IMG/VR virus record: IMGVR_UViG_3300003937_000081
Coordinates: 1 to 64,000 of that record
Source: a virus
Reading direction: 5' to 3' (one strand)
DNA length: 64,000 nucleotides
Shown here: one piece after another, positions 33,503 to 42,297 of the stretch
Layout of the letters: every line of letters begins with the position of its first letter
How positions within the stretch are numbered: position 1 is the first letter of the stretch
Program-made: the position numbers and the translations under genes
Notes under the pieces: model-generated
What the model was told of the DNA's origin: nothing
Databases searched by the model: none
What the model saw: only the letters and a program-made list of their open reading frames with translations

Positions 33503-36247
33503 TTATTTTACTTTTAACATGTTCCTATTTACAAGGTTTTTATTTCCATTTGTATCTTCAGTTTCTAGCTGAATATTGTAGTACCCAGGTTCTTTAAAGA
33601 TATATGTAAGCCACATATTATTATAGTATATATCAGTGATTTTTGGGTTAGTTATATTTGTGATAGTCCATTTAGCATTTTTACTTCCAGGGAATCTAGA
33701 AATATCTGTTGAAAATGTAACATGTGTAGATCTTTCAACCTCTGCATAATCATTAAATACTCTGGTGTCGTCCCATGTTGGATTGTAATGTTGTACGTGA
33801 ATTTCACCGCTAATATTAGCGTTTGATGAATTATTAATTTTTATTATCGAAGCGTCTTCAAAATCATAAGTTTTTGAGTATTCTTTTCCTACAACCAATA
33901 TGAATTTAAAAACATCACTTACATCATTATCGTCAGAATCTTCAAATATTGCGTTATAATTAAATTTACTAATAACATAGTCTTCACTTTGTTGTAATTC
34001 ATTCATTATTTGAGTCCAACCATTTACATCATTAAACGTGGTTGGTGTAGCATTAACTATTTGATGAGATCCTGTGCTTATTTCTCCAGTTTTTGGATCT
34101 TTATGTGTTATTACTAAGGTATCACCTTGTTGTATATCATTTATTTTGAAACTTGAAGTTAAATCAGGTCCAACTCTCATGAAATGCCACGCTAAATGCT
34201 CAGTGTCTTTCCAATCAAACGTTGATTCGTCCCATGTATATGGTCCAGTAGTTTCACTATATGCAGTTTCAGAATAAATATCTAAATACCTACTAACAGT
34301 TGAAAATCTAACTCCTTGATCTTCTTCAAAGTGAATGTAATTTGCTCTATCTAATGTTAAATAAAGAGTAGCAATATCATCATCGATAGTTGTTACATTA
34401 TCTTGAGGTTGATTCCAATAACCACCTGATTTTTGCCACGGTAGATTTTTATTATCCCATGAATCATCTTCTAACCACTTATAAATACCGTATAATTCTA
34501 GATTTTTAAGTTTTACATCTATTAGATCTTTCATTCTATAATGAGATCTGTGCCCAAAGAGATCATATGTTCTCATCTCGACAGTATATATGTCATCATG
34601 TGGTAATATCAATGGAAGAATCAAATAATCATCTATCGCACCCCTATAAGTCTGATCATACCCTTTATTTTTACTTGTAATAATCCATTCTATTTCATAA
34701 ACCCATGCTTTCCACCAATCGTTCCATGTAATTAACAAAGTATCGTTTGGATTGTGAGCATCTTCCCAAGTAAATTTAGCTTCATCCCAAATATCATCAA
34801 ATGATTCTGTACCGTCTAATAATACAGGACATCCAATTGGAATGTTAGGGTTATAAGAATATAATTCTTGATTATGATATGTTTCATAAAACTCTCTAAA
34901 TATACTCTTTAATTCTGTTCTATTATTTGGGGTTAATGTATGTTCTTGTCCGCTTTTAGTATTTAAGAATAAATTATAGTTATTAGAATCATCATCTTGA
35001 TTAAGCGATGGTTTTAAAACCATTGACATATCTTCTATAAATAACTGTCTATCGTTAGGAAATACATTAAACTTAATATCATGTCCTTCACTAAAGAAAT
35101 CAATGCCATTTTGAATATTCCATACATTTATATTTCTTTGAGAGAAGTAATCTCCTTCGGCAGTAATATCTATAATTTTTGCTTGAAGCGGTAAATAATC
35201 TTTTTGTAACTTTGCCTTTAAACCATATAGTTTAATAAGTACTTCTTCTGGTGTATAATCAAAAACCTCATCAACATTAGGAATATCCCAATGATCAAAT
35301 GTTCCATTCGGCTCGTTTAATCTATATACAAGACTAAACTTACTAGTTTTTTTCATTGTACTAGAAGGCAGTTTAAACGCTAATTTCTTTCTAGTGTTTT
35401 CACCCCTAACAGAAGAGTTAGGAACTGGAACTGCAAATAATTTACCAAAGTTCTTAACAGAATTATTAACATTTAACCAATATTCCTTAAGTGTTATTTT
35501 GTCATAACCAAAGAAATCTATTGCATTCAATATTGCTTTATATGTACCAACAAATGGTTTTATGTTGTGTAATTCTAAAAGTAATTCCTTTCTTTTCTTA
35601 TTCAGTAATTTATAATCAGGTGACATTTCACTAATGTCATGATCTTTAAATAACATAAAATCAGATTCATCTAATGTAGCTCCAAAGTTTTGAAGAAGAA
35701 TTTTGGTTCTTTCATCTTCAGCAACTACTTCACCATAAACTTCAATATCTGCTATAAGTGTTTTTACACCCGCTGCGCTATGATAAATGTGCAAGTTTCT
35801 AACATGTGGTCCAGCTTTTAATGAATTTAACGCTATATTAATTTGAATAGCGGTACTATCTTGTTCCCACAACGCCTTAGTACCATCATTAAATACCGCA
35901 ACTTTACTAAAATCTATTAGATCAATAGTTTGAGATTTTAATTCTTTAATTACTGGAAGATTTCCAGAATGATCTATATTATATAGTGTAATATCTTTAC
36001 TACCAAATCTAGTATCTTCACTCCATTCAAATATAAATTTATCGTTATCTGGTGTTTCAGATACTGGGAAATTTATAATAGGGTCTCCGAATAATTCACA
36101 CTCTTCTAATATAAATAAATTAATAGTTTCATATAAACCAGCAGAAACCTCAGATAAATGCACAGTTCCCTGATAAACATCAGAGTTATCCTTTACGAAG
36201 TTTAAATCATATTCTAATCCTTTAAAAAATCTTAAATTATCGTACAT
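33503..36247 (-). CDS. 7: Baseplate wedge protein, gp7-like
   Basis: A 914-residue protein (T4 gp7 is 1032). Residues about 205-250 (YKLLNKKRKELLLELHNIKP; YKAILNAIDFFGYDKITLKE) resemble the P2 gpI-type core helices found in gp7-like wedge proteins, which pack against gp6 and gp25. The C-terminal 450 residues contain Ig- or PKD-like repeats, seen in KWTITNITNP and a terminal strand YNIQLETEDTNGNKNLVNRN. Gene order gp25, gp6, small gene, this gene matches the T4 wedge cluster. The gp7 call rests on order plus the gpI-like helices. Confidence 0.6.
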   Translation of the reverse strand: MYDNLRFFKGLEYDLNFVKDNSDVYQGTVHLSEVSAGLYETINLFILEECELFGDPIINFPVSETPDNDKFIFEWSEDTRFGSKDITLYNIDHSGNLPVIKELKSQTIDLIDFSKVAVFNDGTKALWEQDSTAIQINIALNSLKAGPHVRNLHIYHSAAGVKTLIADIEVYGEVVAEDERTKILLQNFGATLDESDFMLFKDHDISEMSPDYKLLNKKRKELLLELHNIKPFVGTYKAILNAIDFFGYDKITLKEYWLNVNNSVKNFGKLFAVPVPNSSVRGENTRKKLAFKLPSSTMKKTSKFSLVYRLNEPNGTFDHWDIPNVDEVFDYTPEEVLIKLYGLKAKLQKDYLPLQAKIIDITAEGDYFSQRNINVWNIQNGIDFFSEGHDIKFNVFPNDRQLFIEDMSMVLKPSLNQDDDSNNYNLFLNTKSGQEHTLTPNNRTELKSIFREFYETYHNQELYSYNPNIPIGCPVLLDGTESFDDIWDEAKFTWEDAHNPNDTLLITWNDWWKAWVYEIEWIITSKNKGYDQTYRGAIDDYLILPLILPHDDIYTVEMRTYDLFGHRSHYRMKDLIDVKLKNLELYGIYKWLEDDSWDNKNLPWQKSGGYWNQPQDNVTTIDDDIATLYLTLDRANYIHFEEDQGVRFSTVSRYLDIYSETAYSETTGPYTWDESTFDWKDTEHLAWHFMRVGPDLTSSFKINDIQQGDTLVITHKDPKTGEISTGSHQIVNATPTTFNDVNGWTQIMNELQQSEDYVISKFNYNAIFEDSDDNDVSDVFKFILVVGKEYSKTYDFEDASIIKINNSSNANISGEIHVQHYNPTWDDTRVFNDYAEVERSTHVTFSTDISRFPGSKNAKWTITNITNPKITDIYYNNMWLTYIFKEPGYYNIQLETEDTNGNKNLVNRNMLKVK

Positions 36248-36531
36248 TATTTAGTTTTCTTTGTGTTTTCGTCAACGGTGTAATTTTTAAAATTATTTAA
36301 ATATCTTGCACCCTTTAATAAATTCTTTAATGCGTCATCTAAGAATATTAAAAAATGTTGCATAGTTTGATTTCTTTGAATGTGACCAGACAAAGACTTA
36401 CTAATAAATTCTCCTGGAGCCAACTCATCATCGTAGTTAAATCCCGTGTGTAATCTATCATCCTTTCTAGATTTAGCAGAATCATATCTTCTACGTTGTC
36501 TATAGTTAAATAAATTTGTAAATAAACCCAT
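36247..36531 (-). CDS. Small protein between gp6-like and gp7-like genes
   Basis: A 94-residue basic protein. The N-terminal 25 residues are rich in Arg and Lys (NYRQRRRYDSAKSRKDDRL). The C-terminal half is a helix (MQHFLIFLDDALKNLLKGAR). Single-base overlaps (TAATG) link it to the genes on both sides, so it is probably translated with gp6 and gp7. It may be a wedge assembly factor or a small structural component; I do not recognise it. Confidence 0.65.
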   Translation of the reverse strand: MGLFTNLFNYRQRRRYDSAKSRKDDRLHTGFNYDDELAPGEFISKSLSGHIQRNQTMQHFLIFLDDALKNLLKGARYLNNFKNYTVDENTKKTK

Positions 36532-38360
36532 TATTTAAGTGCCTTTCTATTTCCAGCTTGTACTCTAGTGTATATTGTTCTAGGCACAGGATCTGCTTCA
36601 AAGTTTATACTTACCGCAGCTTCAGCGTTAATTAACACATCATCTTCCATAACGTCACCATCTCTATCTAACCATCCGCCTCTAAAAACAGCAACTTCTT
36701 CTTTTTCCATTATAATATCACCCCACTGATCTAATCCTTTTACCTTAGGAGGAATAACAGTATTTTCATCAACTGGAACCACCTTTACATCCTCTATTTT
36801 CTTAAAGAAAACATATTTTTGTTTTCCATTTCCTACAGTTTCCAGTGTTACTGGTTCTTGTGGAACCACGGTAGTAGTAATTGATTCATAATAACCAAGT
36901 CTTCTTGCTGTTTCTTCTGTCTCTGAAATGAACCTAACATTTACAGCGTCAATACCTGCTACTTCTTCTAAGATATAAATAATATCAGACTTAGGCAGTT
37001 TATCTCTTCTTGTTATATTTAATAAGTATGTTGACATTCTCTCTCTTACAGCTGTGTAAATTTCATCCTTAGTATAACCTTCAAAGAATCTAATATTAAT
37101 ATCAATACTATATTTTCTTATCTGTGGCTTAACAAAAACAACTTCAGTTGTTACCATTTGTTGGCCGCTATCTTCTAAAACCTTATGCATTGCATCATAC
37201 TCACCTTGATCAAAGAACATTTCTTCTTGTGGTACAGTAAAGTAATCTTGATTTTTAGCTAATTTTTTATTAACATCTGGCACCGCAAAAATATAAATAA
37301 CATTATCATCATCTAAATATTGATCGTCAGTAGTGTTATATGCATCTATGTAAGAAAACATATTATATCTTGACAAAAAGTATTCATAGTTATCAGGTGT
37401 AGCTAATACAAATGATTTACTTGCAAGTGGTGTCATTATTTTTGTAAATTGAGTATTCTCTCTATCACTACCCATTTTTGGAGATGAAGTAACAGTTACA
37501 TCTAAGAATTCATTTAAATCATGTTCTGTTCCATTAGAATCATAACCAGTTGCATCCCACTTAATAGTTAGATCAGGTGAATCATCTAAATTACCAGCAA
37601 TTCCAGAATGTTTTACATATTCCACTTTAATACTAGCACCATTTGGTGGCACCATTCCAAAACTTCCATTTCCAAAATAAAGATCTAAACCTCCACTAAT
37701 ACCAGTTTTAATTAAATATGCTTTCTCATCAGATAATAGATCATAAAGAGATTCATGCTTTGTCCATTGCTCACCATTAACACTTACAGTAACTTTACTA
37801 TGATCAGTGATTCCACCAGTATTAATGTTAAATGATTGTAATTTTTCACCATTAGAAGTCACAGTTTGTGATTCAAATTTACCTTGAATTATTGCACTTT
37901 TAAATGCATTATAATTTGTTTTTTCTAATTTAAATAATTCAACAGAATTTAATAAAGTATACGTCATTCCGTTAGCATCAAATTTAATTTCTGATCTACC
38001 ATTAATATTTAATAAACTTCCTGCTATTTTTGCCATATCAGCACCAGGTTTCCATCTAAATATAATTTCACCAGTAGAAGCAAATCCTCTTGTCGCATCA
38101 TGACCTGTCAATCTTGACATACCATATATTGATTCTGGTTGCTGTGCAGTATATATGTTTTGTTCTACTACAGAATCCTCAATATAATACATAATAAGAT
38201 CCATCATTTCTGATAGTACAGCTATTATTTGTGCAAACGGTGAAGCTAAAGTAAACAAAGTGTTAGCTCTATTGTATACCCTAGAAATATAAGTTCTAGC
38301 ATCAGCCTTAATAGACTCTGCTCCCGTTCTAATTGTACTTAAAAATTTTAATTCTGCCAT
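36531..38360 (-). CDS. 6: Baseplate wedge protein, gp6-like (gpJ family)
   Basis: A 609-residue protein (T4 gp6 is 660). The helical N terminus has SPFAQIIAVLSEMMDLIMYY and YGMSRLTGHDATRGFAS, the typical gp6/gpJ opening. The beta-rich core has YFGNGSFGMVPPNGASIKVEY, the conserved GdG-x-x-P-x-x-G strand-turn. An alpha/beta domain follows (VFVKPQIRKYSIDINIRFFE; RDKLPKSDIIYILEEVAGID). In T4, two gp6 molecules clamp gp7 in each wedge and form the inner ring that changes shape at contraction. The adjacent gp25-like gene supports the call. Confidence 0.9.
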   Translation of the reverse strand: MAELKFLSTIRTGAESIKADARTYISRVYNRANTLFTLASPFAQIIAVLSEMMDLIMYYIEDSVVEQNIYTAQQPESIYGMSRLTGHDATRGFASTGEIIFRWKPGADMAKIAGSLLNINGRSEIKFDANGMTYTLLNSVELFKLEKTNYNAFKSAIIQGKFESQTVTSNGEKLQSFNINTGGITDHSKVTVSVNGEQWTKHESLYDLLSDEKAYLIKTGISGGLDLYFGNGSFGMVPPNGASIKVEYVKHSGIAGNLDDSPDLTIKWDATGYDSNGTEHDLNEFLDVTVTSSPKMGSDRENTQFTKIMTPLASKSFVLATPDNYEYFLSRYNMFSYIDAYNTTDDQYLDDDNVIYIFAVPDVNKKLAKNQDYFTVPQEEMFFDQGEYDAMHKVLEDSGQQMVTTEVVFVKPQIRKYSIDINIRFFEGYTKDEIYTAVRERMSTYLLNITRRDKLPKSDIIYILEEVAGIDAVNVRFISETEETARRLGYYESITTTVVPQEPVTLETVGNGKQKYVFFKKIEDVKVVPVDENTVIPPKVKGLDQWGDIIMEKEEVAVFRGGWLDRDGDVMEDDVLINAEAAVSINFEADPVPRTIYTRVQAGNRKALK

Positions 38361-38377
38361 TATTTATGTATACTTTT

Positions 38378-38734
38378 TTATAGCATGCTTATTTTTATAG
38401 CATATCTACTATCTATCGTAATATCTATGAACGCAATATCTCTAACTTCACCTCGAACAAAGTCAATGTTCACTTGAACATTGTATTTTGATGCTAATGG
38501 GCAATATGCATTAATCTGATCTACTATCACTGATTTAATATTATGTTCACTAGAATTGAAATCATATATAAGTGTTTCTAAATCACATCCAAACTTATGA
38601 TCCCCCATAACTTCACCACTATTAGTGAATAAAATTGTTTGAATCTGTGTGATCAACATTTCTATTTCACCATTAGTCTGAACTTGATCTTCGTCGTAAT
38701 TAGGATCGCTAGGATATTTTATATATAATTCCAT
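38378..38734 (-). CDS. 25: Baseplate wedge protein, gp25-like
   Basis: A 118-residue protein (T4 gp25 is 132) with the gp25/gpW-type fold. The opening (ELYIKYPSDPNYDEDQVQTN) is followed by helix EIEMLITQIQTILFTNSGEV, then MGDHKFGCDLETLIYDFN, the conserved G-x-x-x-F-G-x-x-L signature, and two strands (VNIDFVRGEVRDIAFIDITI). In T4 it is the wedge protein that starts sheath assembly. It is directly upstream of gp6, as in many contractile systems. Confidence 0.92.
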   Translation of the reverse strand: MELYIKYPSDPNYDEDQVQTNGEIEMLITQIQTILFTNSGEVMGDHKFGCDLETLIYDFNSSEHNIKSVIVDQINAYCPLASKYNVQVNIDFVRGEVRDIAFIDITIDSRYAIKISML

Positions 38735-38756
38735 TTATTTATTTATCTTCTTTTAT

Positions 38757-39599
38757 TTATGAATGCATCATCCAATCAACACCTTCGTCTCCTTGAATCT
38801 CTTCGTTAATCTCTGATAGCTCATCATCACCCATACTTTTAATGGCATCATAATCAAAATCAACATTACCAGGAAGGGCAAATTTAAAAATTGCTAATTT
38901 AGAACCAATAGATTGTTTTATTTTTGCACTCACATATCTAAAGAATATTTCATCTGAATATAATGCACAATCAGGGATAGTTTCATATATCTCTAAAATA
39001 ACATCACCCTTTGGTGTATCACCCATAAATTTTAATTCTCCAGTTAAACTAGAATAATGAAATGAAATAGGGTTTTCAAGTATTTGTCTAGACAAATCTG
39101 CCATAGAAGCGTTCAATACATAATACTGTAGTTCTTCTGCGGCTTCAGCCATACCAGAACCTTCATACATTCCTCTAAATAACATTCGCTCCATTGAAAA
39201 GTCAGAACCACCTTGGAATCTCACATCCATTCCGCCTCCGCCTCCATTCCAACCTGAAGCTAAGTCATATAAACCATATACTGAATATACACCTCCACCT
39301 CCGTCTGCACTTGGCCCAGGCAACGTAAGTGCTCTGTGGCTTTTAAAGTGTGATGTACTAAATACACTATTTGGAATATGGTATAAATTTTCTTTTACAG
39401 AATATTCATATTTTTTATAAAACCATTTTTTGGCTCTTTTAATTATATTAACAATCTCTTTTTGTGGCAAATTAATAGGTACCATACATGCCCCAGTAAT
39501 ATCATCACCTATTTCTTCTAAAAAAGTATTTAGACAATTTGGATCGAAATTTCTACCAGAAGTTAAATCTTGGTTTGAACCGCTTCTAATTTCACTCAT
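38757..39599 (-). CDS. Virion protein next to gp25, unassigned
   Basis: A 280-residue protein. It starts with a helix (INLPQKEIVNIIKRAKKWFY), has a Gly-rich loop (GGGGVYSVYGLYDLASGWNG), and a C terminus with SKLAIFKFALPGNVDFDYDA and an acidic end. I have the impression that the LPGNVxxxxxxIxxxG form recurs in T4-like marine phages beside baseplate genes, but I cannot name it. Its position between the amidoligase and gp25 suggests baseplate or neck assembly. No enzyme motif is seen. Confidence 0.5.
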   Translation of the reverse strand: MSEIRSGSNQDLTSGRNFDPNCLNTFLEEIGDDITGACMVPINLPQKEIVNIIKRAKKWFYKKYEYSVKENLYHIPNSVFSTSHFKSHRALTLPGPSADGGGGVYSVYGLYDLASGWNGGGGGMDVRFQGGSDFSMERMLFRGMYEGSGMAEAAEELQYYVLNASMADLSRQILENPISFHYSSLTGELKFMGDTPKGDVILEIYETIPDCALYSDEIFFRYVSAKIKQSIGSKLAIFKFALPGNVDFDYDAIKSMGDDELSEINEEIQGDEGVDWMMHS

Positions 39600-39600
39600 T

Positions 39601-40911
39601 TTATTCTCTTATTTTTTTACTTACAACAATCTCAGTATCTTCAAATCTGGCATCTTTTGTTTTGAAACCCTCTCTGAATATACCTCCAATCATTTTACCT
39701 TTAAACATAGTATCTCTACCTGCAACATAACAGTTTATTAATTCACAACTACCATGTGTATAACTAGATTCTACTTTTGATTCTTTTACCTTAGTGCCTT
39801 TGTATAAACTACCATACATGATAGCAGACCCAGTTATTTCACACCCATAAAAACTAGAATTAGTTACATTCCCAGCTATTTCACAATCTATAAATTCAAA
39901 ATCTTCTAATTGATAAACAGTTGGAAACTTTCCATCTTTTATTTGTGTGGCTCCATAATTAGAATCATAATTAATTAAGCCGGCAGTCATAGATCCATTT
40001 ACTATAAGATCTACTACTCTATTCTTAAACCTTTCCCATTGCAATTTAATAATGACTGGGTTATCTACTAAATCTACCAATATAGTTATGTCGGGATAAT
40101 GTTCAGATACCTTAGAGTAGTCCTTTAGTATATCTGAGATAGGTTTATTTTTATTTAAAATTCTCTGTAATTCTATTTTATTCTCATCATTAAACCTGGA
40201 GTCATTACACGAATTCCACATTTGCATTAAAAATCTTTCAGTTAAATAAAGAATATCATCTGATTTTTTCTCATAATCAGCTCCACCAATATACCTAAAT
40301 TCTAAGTAATTCTTTTCTTTTTTGGAAAAATTAATTCCATAATATTTTGTGTCAGCAAATTTAAAATTGTTTGACGCTATATGATTACCATCAAAATGAA
40401 ATGCTTCAATTTTTGGCATTACCCATTTTACACTCTTTGCATATGTAGAATTTTCACGTTCAGGGAAAAACTTATAGATTTGTTTTTCATCAAATTCTAA
40501 AATAAATTTAAGAACATTCATTTTAGAAACAAGATCTTTATCTTCGAGATACTTTTTATCGAAAGATAAATTTATATGAATTGATGCTCTGTCATTAGTA
40601 TATCCATTTTCAGATATCCATTTTAACATCTTAATAACCACTAATCTGGCATTTCTATAAGAGATAGGTCCCGTAACCAACTCTGCTAATCCTTTACCAC
40701 CAGACATATCTGGCTCAATTTTAAATTCTTCAGCAGATGGTACAAAATCAGAATGGGCTTTATCTTCTAATCTAATCTTTCGATCTAGAAGTTTTTCCAG
40801 AGCTTTTCTGGTTACTTCTAGATCGAGGTTAGAATAGAACTCAAACTCAACACCCATGAGTGCTGCGTTTAGGATTGATTCTCTCGGAGAATCTATAGTT
40901 AATTTTTGCAT
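39601..40911 (-). CDS. Amidoligase-like (GCS-fold) enzyme with beta-helix C terminus
   Basis: A 436-residue protein. Residues 20-27 (GVEFEFYS), then FKIEPDMSGG and GLAELVTGPISY (about 63-84), SIHINLSF (about 110-117) and NYLEFRYIGG (about 196) match the conserved blocks of the amidoligase / glutamate-cysteine ligase-like ATP-dependent COOH-NH2 ligase family. Residues about 330-425 are short repeats like FEFIDCEIAGNVTNSSFYGC, a pentapeptide- or beta-helix-type domain. Amidoligases in phages are predicted to modify peptides or cell-wall compounds. Here it sits inside the baseplate operon with its own promoter-like box, so modification of a virion protein is also possible. The catalytic role is family inference. 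Confidence 0.75.
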   Translation of the reverse strand: MQKLTIDSPRESILNAALMGVEFEFYSNLDLEVTRKALEKLLDRKIRLEDKAHSDFVPSAEEFKIEPDMSGGKGLAELVTGPISYRNARLVVIKMLKWISENGYTNDRASIHINLSFDKKYLEDKDLVSKMNVLKFILEFDEKQIYKFFPERENSTYAKSVKWVMPKIEAFHFDGNHIASNNFKFADTKYYGINFSKKEKNYLEFRYIGGADYEKKSDDILYLTERFLMQMWNSCNDSRFNDENKIELQRILNKNKPISDILKDYSKVSEHYPDITILVDLVDNPVIIKLQWERFKNRVVDLIVNGSMTAGLINYDSNYGATQIKDGKFPTVYQLEDFEFIDCEIAGNVTNSSFYGCEITGSAIMYGSLYKGTKVKESKVESSYTHGSCELINCYVAGRDTMFKGKMIGGIFREGFKTKDARFEDTEIVVSKKIRE

Positions 40912-40936
40912 ACTAAGATTATGATATTACCGTTTG

Positions 40937-40946
40937 ATTATATATC
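40937..40946 (-). promoter_or_regulatory. Late-promoter-like box upstream of the amidoligase-like gene
   Basis: GATATATAAT on the coding strand (last A missing), 25 bases before the ATG at 40911. Confidence 0.45.
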
Positions 40947-40964
40947 ACACTCTCGTTGCAATAG

Positions 40965-42251
40965 TTATTGCGGCATCTTTAAAAAGACTTTCATCGAATC
41001 AACATCGATTCTTGTAATCTGTACCGTGATAGGGTCACCAGCTTTAAATACGCTCATTACTTCTTCACTTAATTCGCTAACATGTAGCAAACCAGTCACT
41101 CCATCTTCTATTGTGATAAATAATCCGTAATCCTTTTTAGTTTTAACAGTAGCTTGTACCACAGAAGGAATTTGATATCTAGAAATAATATCTACCCATG
41201 GATTAACAACTATATTTGCCTTTTGAGTTAATGTTATTTTAGTATTACTTATAATATCTTTAACCATAAATGAAATTTCATCACCTGGTTTAATTTCTCT
41301 GGCTCTAAACTTGGCTAATGTATCTTCATCTAAATCATTATTATGAATCATACCAGTTAAACACTTATTAAATTCTACAAATACTCCGTATTTTGCAGTA
41401 CCCGTAACATTTCCAGTCACTGTTTCACCTTGTGTTTGTTTTAAGTTTTCAATTTCTCCAGGTATTAAAGCTTGTAAATATTTTCTATGAGAAACTACTA
41501 ACGTACCTCTATCCGGTGAGAAACTAACAGGAACTACATACATTTCCGTTCCAATAATAGAACTAAAGTCATGTAGTTTATTAATTCCAGCTAAAGATCC
41601 TGGCATAAAACATTCTATGCCTTGTACCATTACCATATAACCTCCATTTTCAATCATATTTGTAACTGTACCGACCCACGCTGTGTTTCCTTCTTCAACT
41701 GCAGCTCTAAGATCCATAAACACTTTGTGTTTAACACCACCATTAATACTACCAACAATATGTGAGTTTTTACCCAATTGTGTAATTAGTACAGCGGTGT
41801 CATCACCTGGTTTTAGCGATTGAATTTCAGCAGGTTCTTTATCATACTTGACGTAGATCAATTCCCTGTAACCAATATCAACGCTAATAAACTCAGAATT
41901 AATTGCATAAATTTTACCTTCATGAATTTCACCAGGATTAATTACAGTCAGTAATTGTCCAATACTAGCATCATGTGCAGTAAGCATGTCATACATTTCT
42001 TGGGCATAAGATTCCCTAGAGTAGACTTTATCGCCGTCTTTGGTTTTAATGTGTGGATTTGGTTTTCTTGTTCTTGACGGGCAAGTAGACTCATATGCAT
42101 CCCACATGAATTCCCCGTTCTCATCATAAAATGCTTGATTAGCATCTTCTTCAATTTCTGTGTTTTCGATTTTTACATCTAGTTCTTCAACTACGGTCTC
42201 TTTTGGTGTCTTTTCCCCAATTCTGATCCTTTTGTTTTTTTCGTTGTTCAT
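40965..42251 (-). CDS. Four-S1-domain RNA-binding protein
   Basis: A 428-residue protein. After an acidic, unstructured N terminus (1-100) come four S1 OB-type domains at about 105-170, 188-256, 275-343 and 361-427. The last two are canonical (VTGNVTGTAKYGVFVEFNKC; VQATVKTKKDYGLFITIEDG followed by GLLHVSEL). This is the layout of a shortened ribosomal protein S1 (usually six domains). It could favour phage mRNA, which here lacks Shine-Dalgarno sites, by acting at the ribosome, or act as a late mRNA-binding factor. It lies unexpectedly within the baseplate genes. The function is inferred from the domain alone. Confidence 0.85.
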   Translation of the reverse strand: MNNEKNKRIRIGEKTPKETVVEELDVKIENTEIEEDANQAFYDENGEFMWDAYESTCPSRTRKPNPHIKTKDGDKVYSRESYAQEMYDMLTAHDASIGQLLTVINPGEIHEGKIYAINSEFISVDIGYRELIYVKYDKEPAEIQSLKPGDDTAVLITQLGKNSHIVGSINGGVKHKVFMDLRAAVEEGNTAWVGTVTNMIENGGYMVMVQGIECFMPGSLAGINKLHDFSSIIGTEMYVVPVSFSPDRGTLVVSHRKYLQALIPGEIENLKQTQGETVTGNVTGTAKYGVFVEFNKCLTGMIHNNDLDEDTLAKFRAREIKPGDEISFMVKDIISNTKITLTQKANIVVNPWVDIISRYQIPSVVQATVKTKKDYGLFITIEDGVTGLLHVSELSEEVMSVFKAGDPITVQITRIDVDSMKVFLKMPQ

Positions 42252-42276
42252 TTATTTTTATATTAAAGGTGTAACA

Positions 42277-42288
42277 TAATATATATCC
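42277..42288 (-). promoter_or_regulatory. Divergent late-promoter-like box upstream of the S1 gene
   Basis: GGATATATATTA on the coding strand, about 25 bases before the ATG at 42251. It is a weaker match to GATATATAATA. Confidence 0.3.
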
Positions 42289-42297
42289 TATTATTTT

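Noticed and set aside
40965-41000. Inverted repeat GCAATA-AC-TATTGC near the S1 gene end as a terminator
   Set aside because: The loop is too small and there is no T-run after it.
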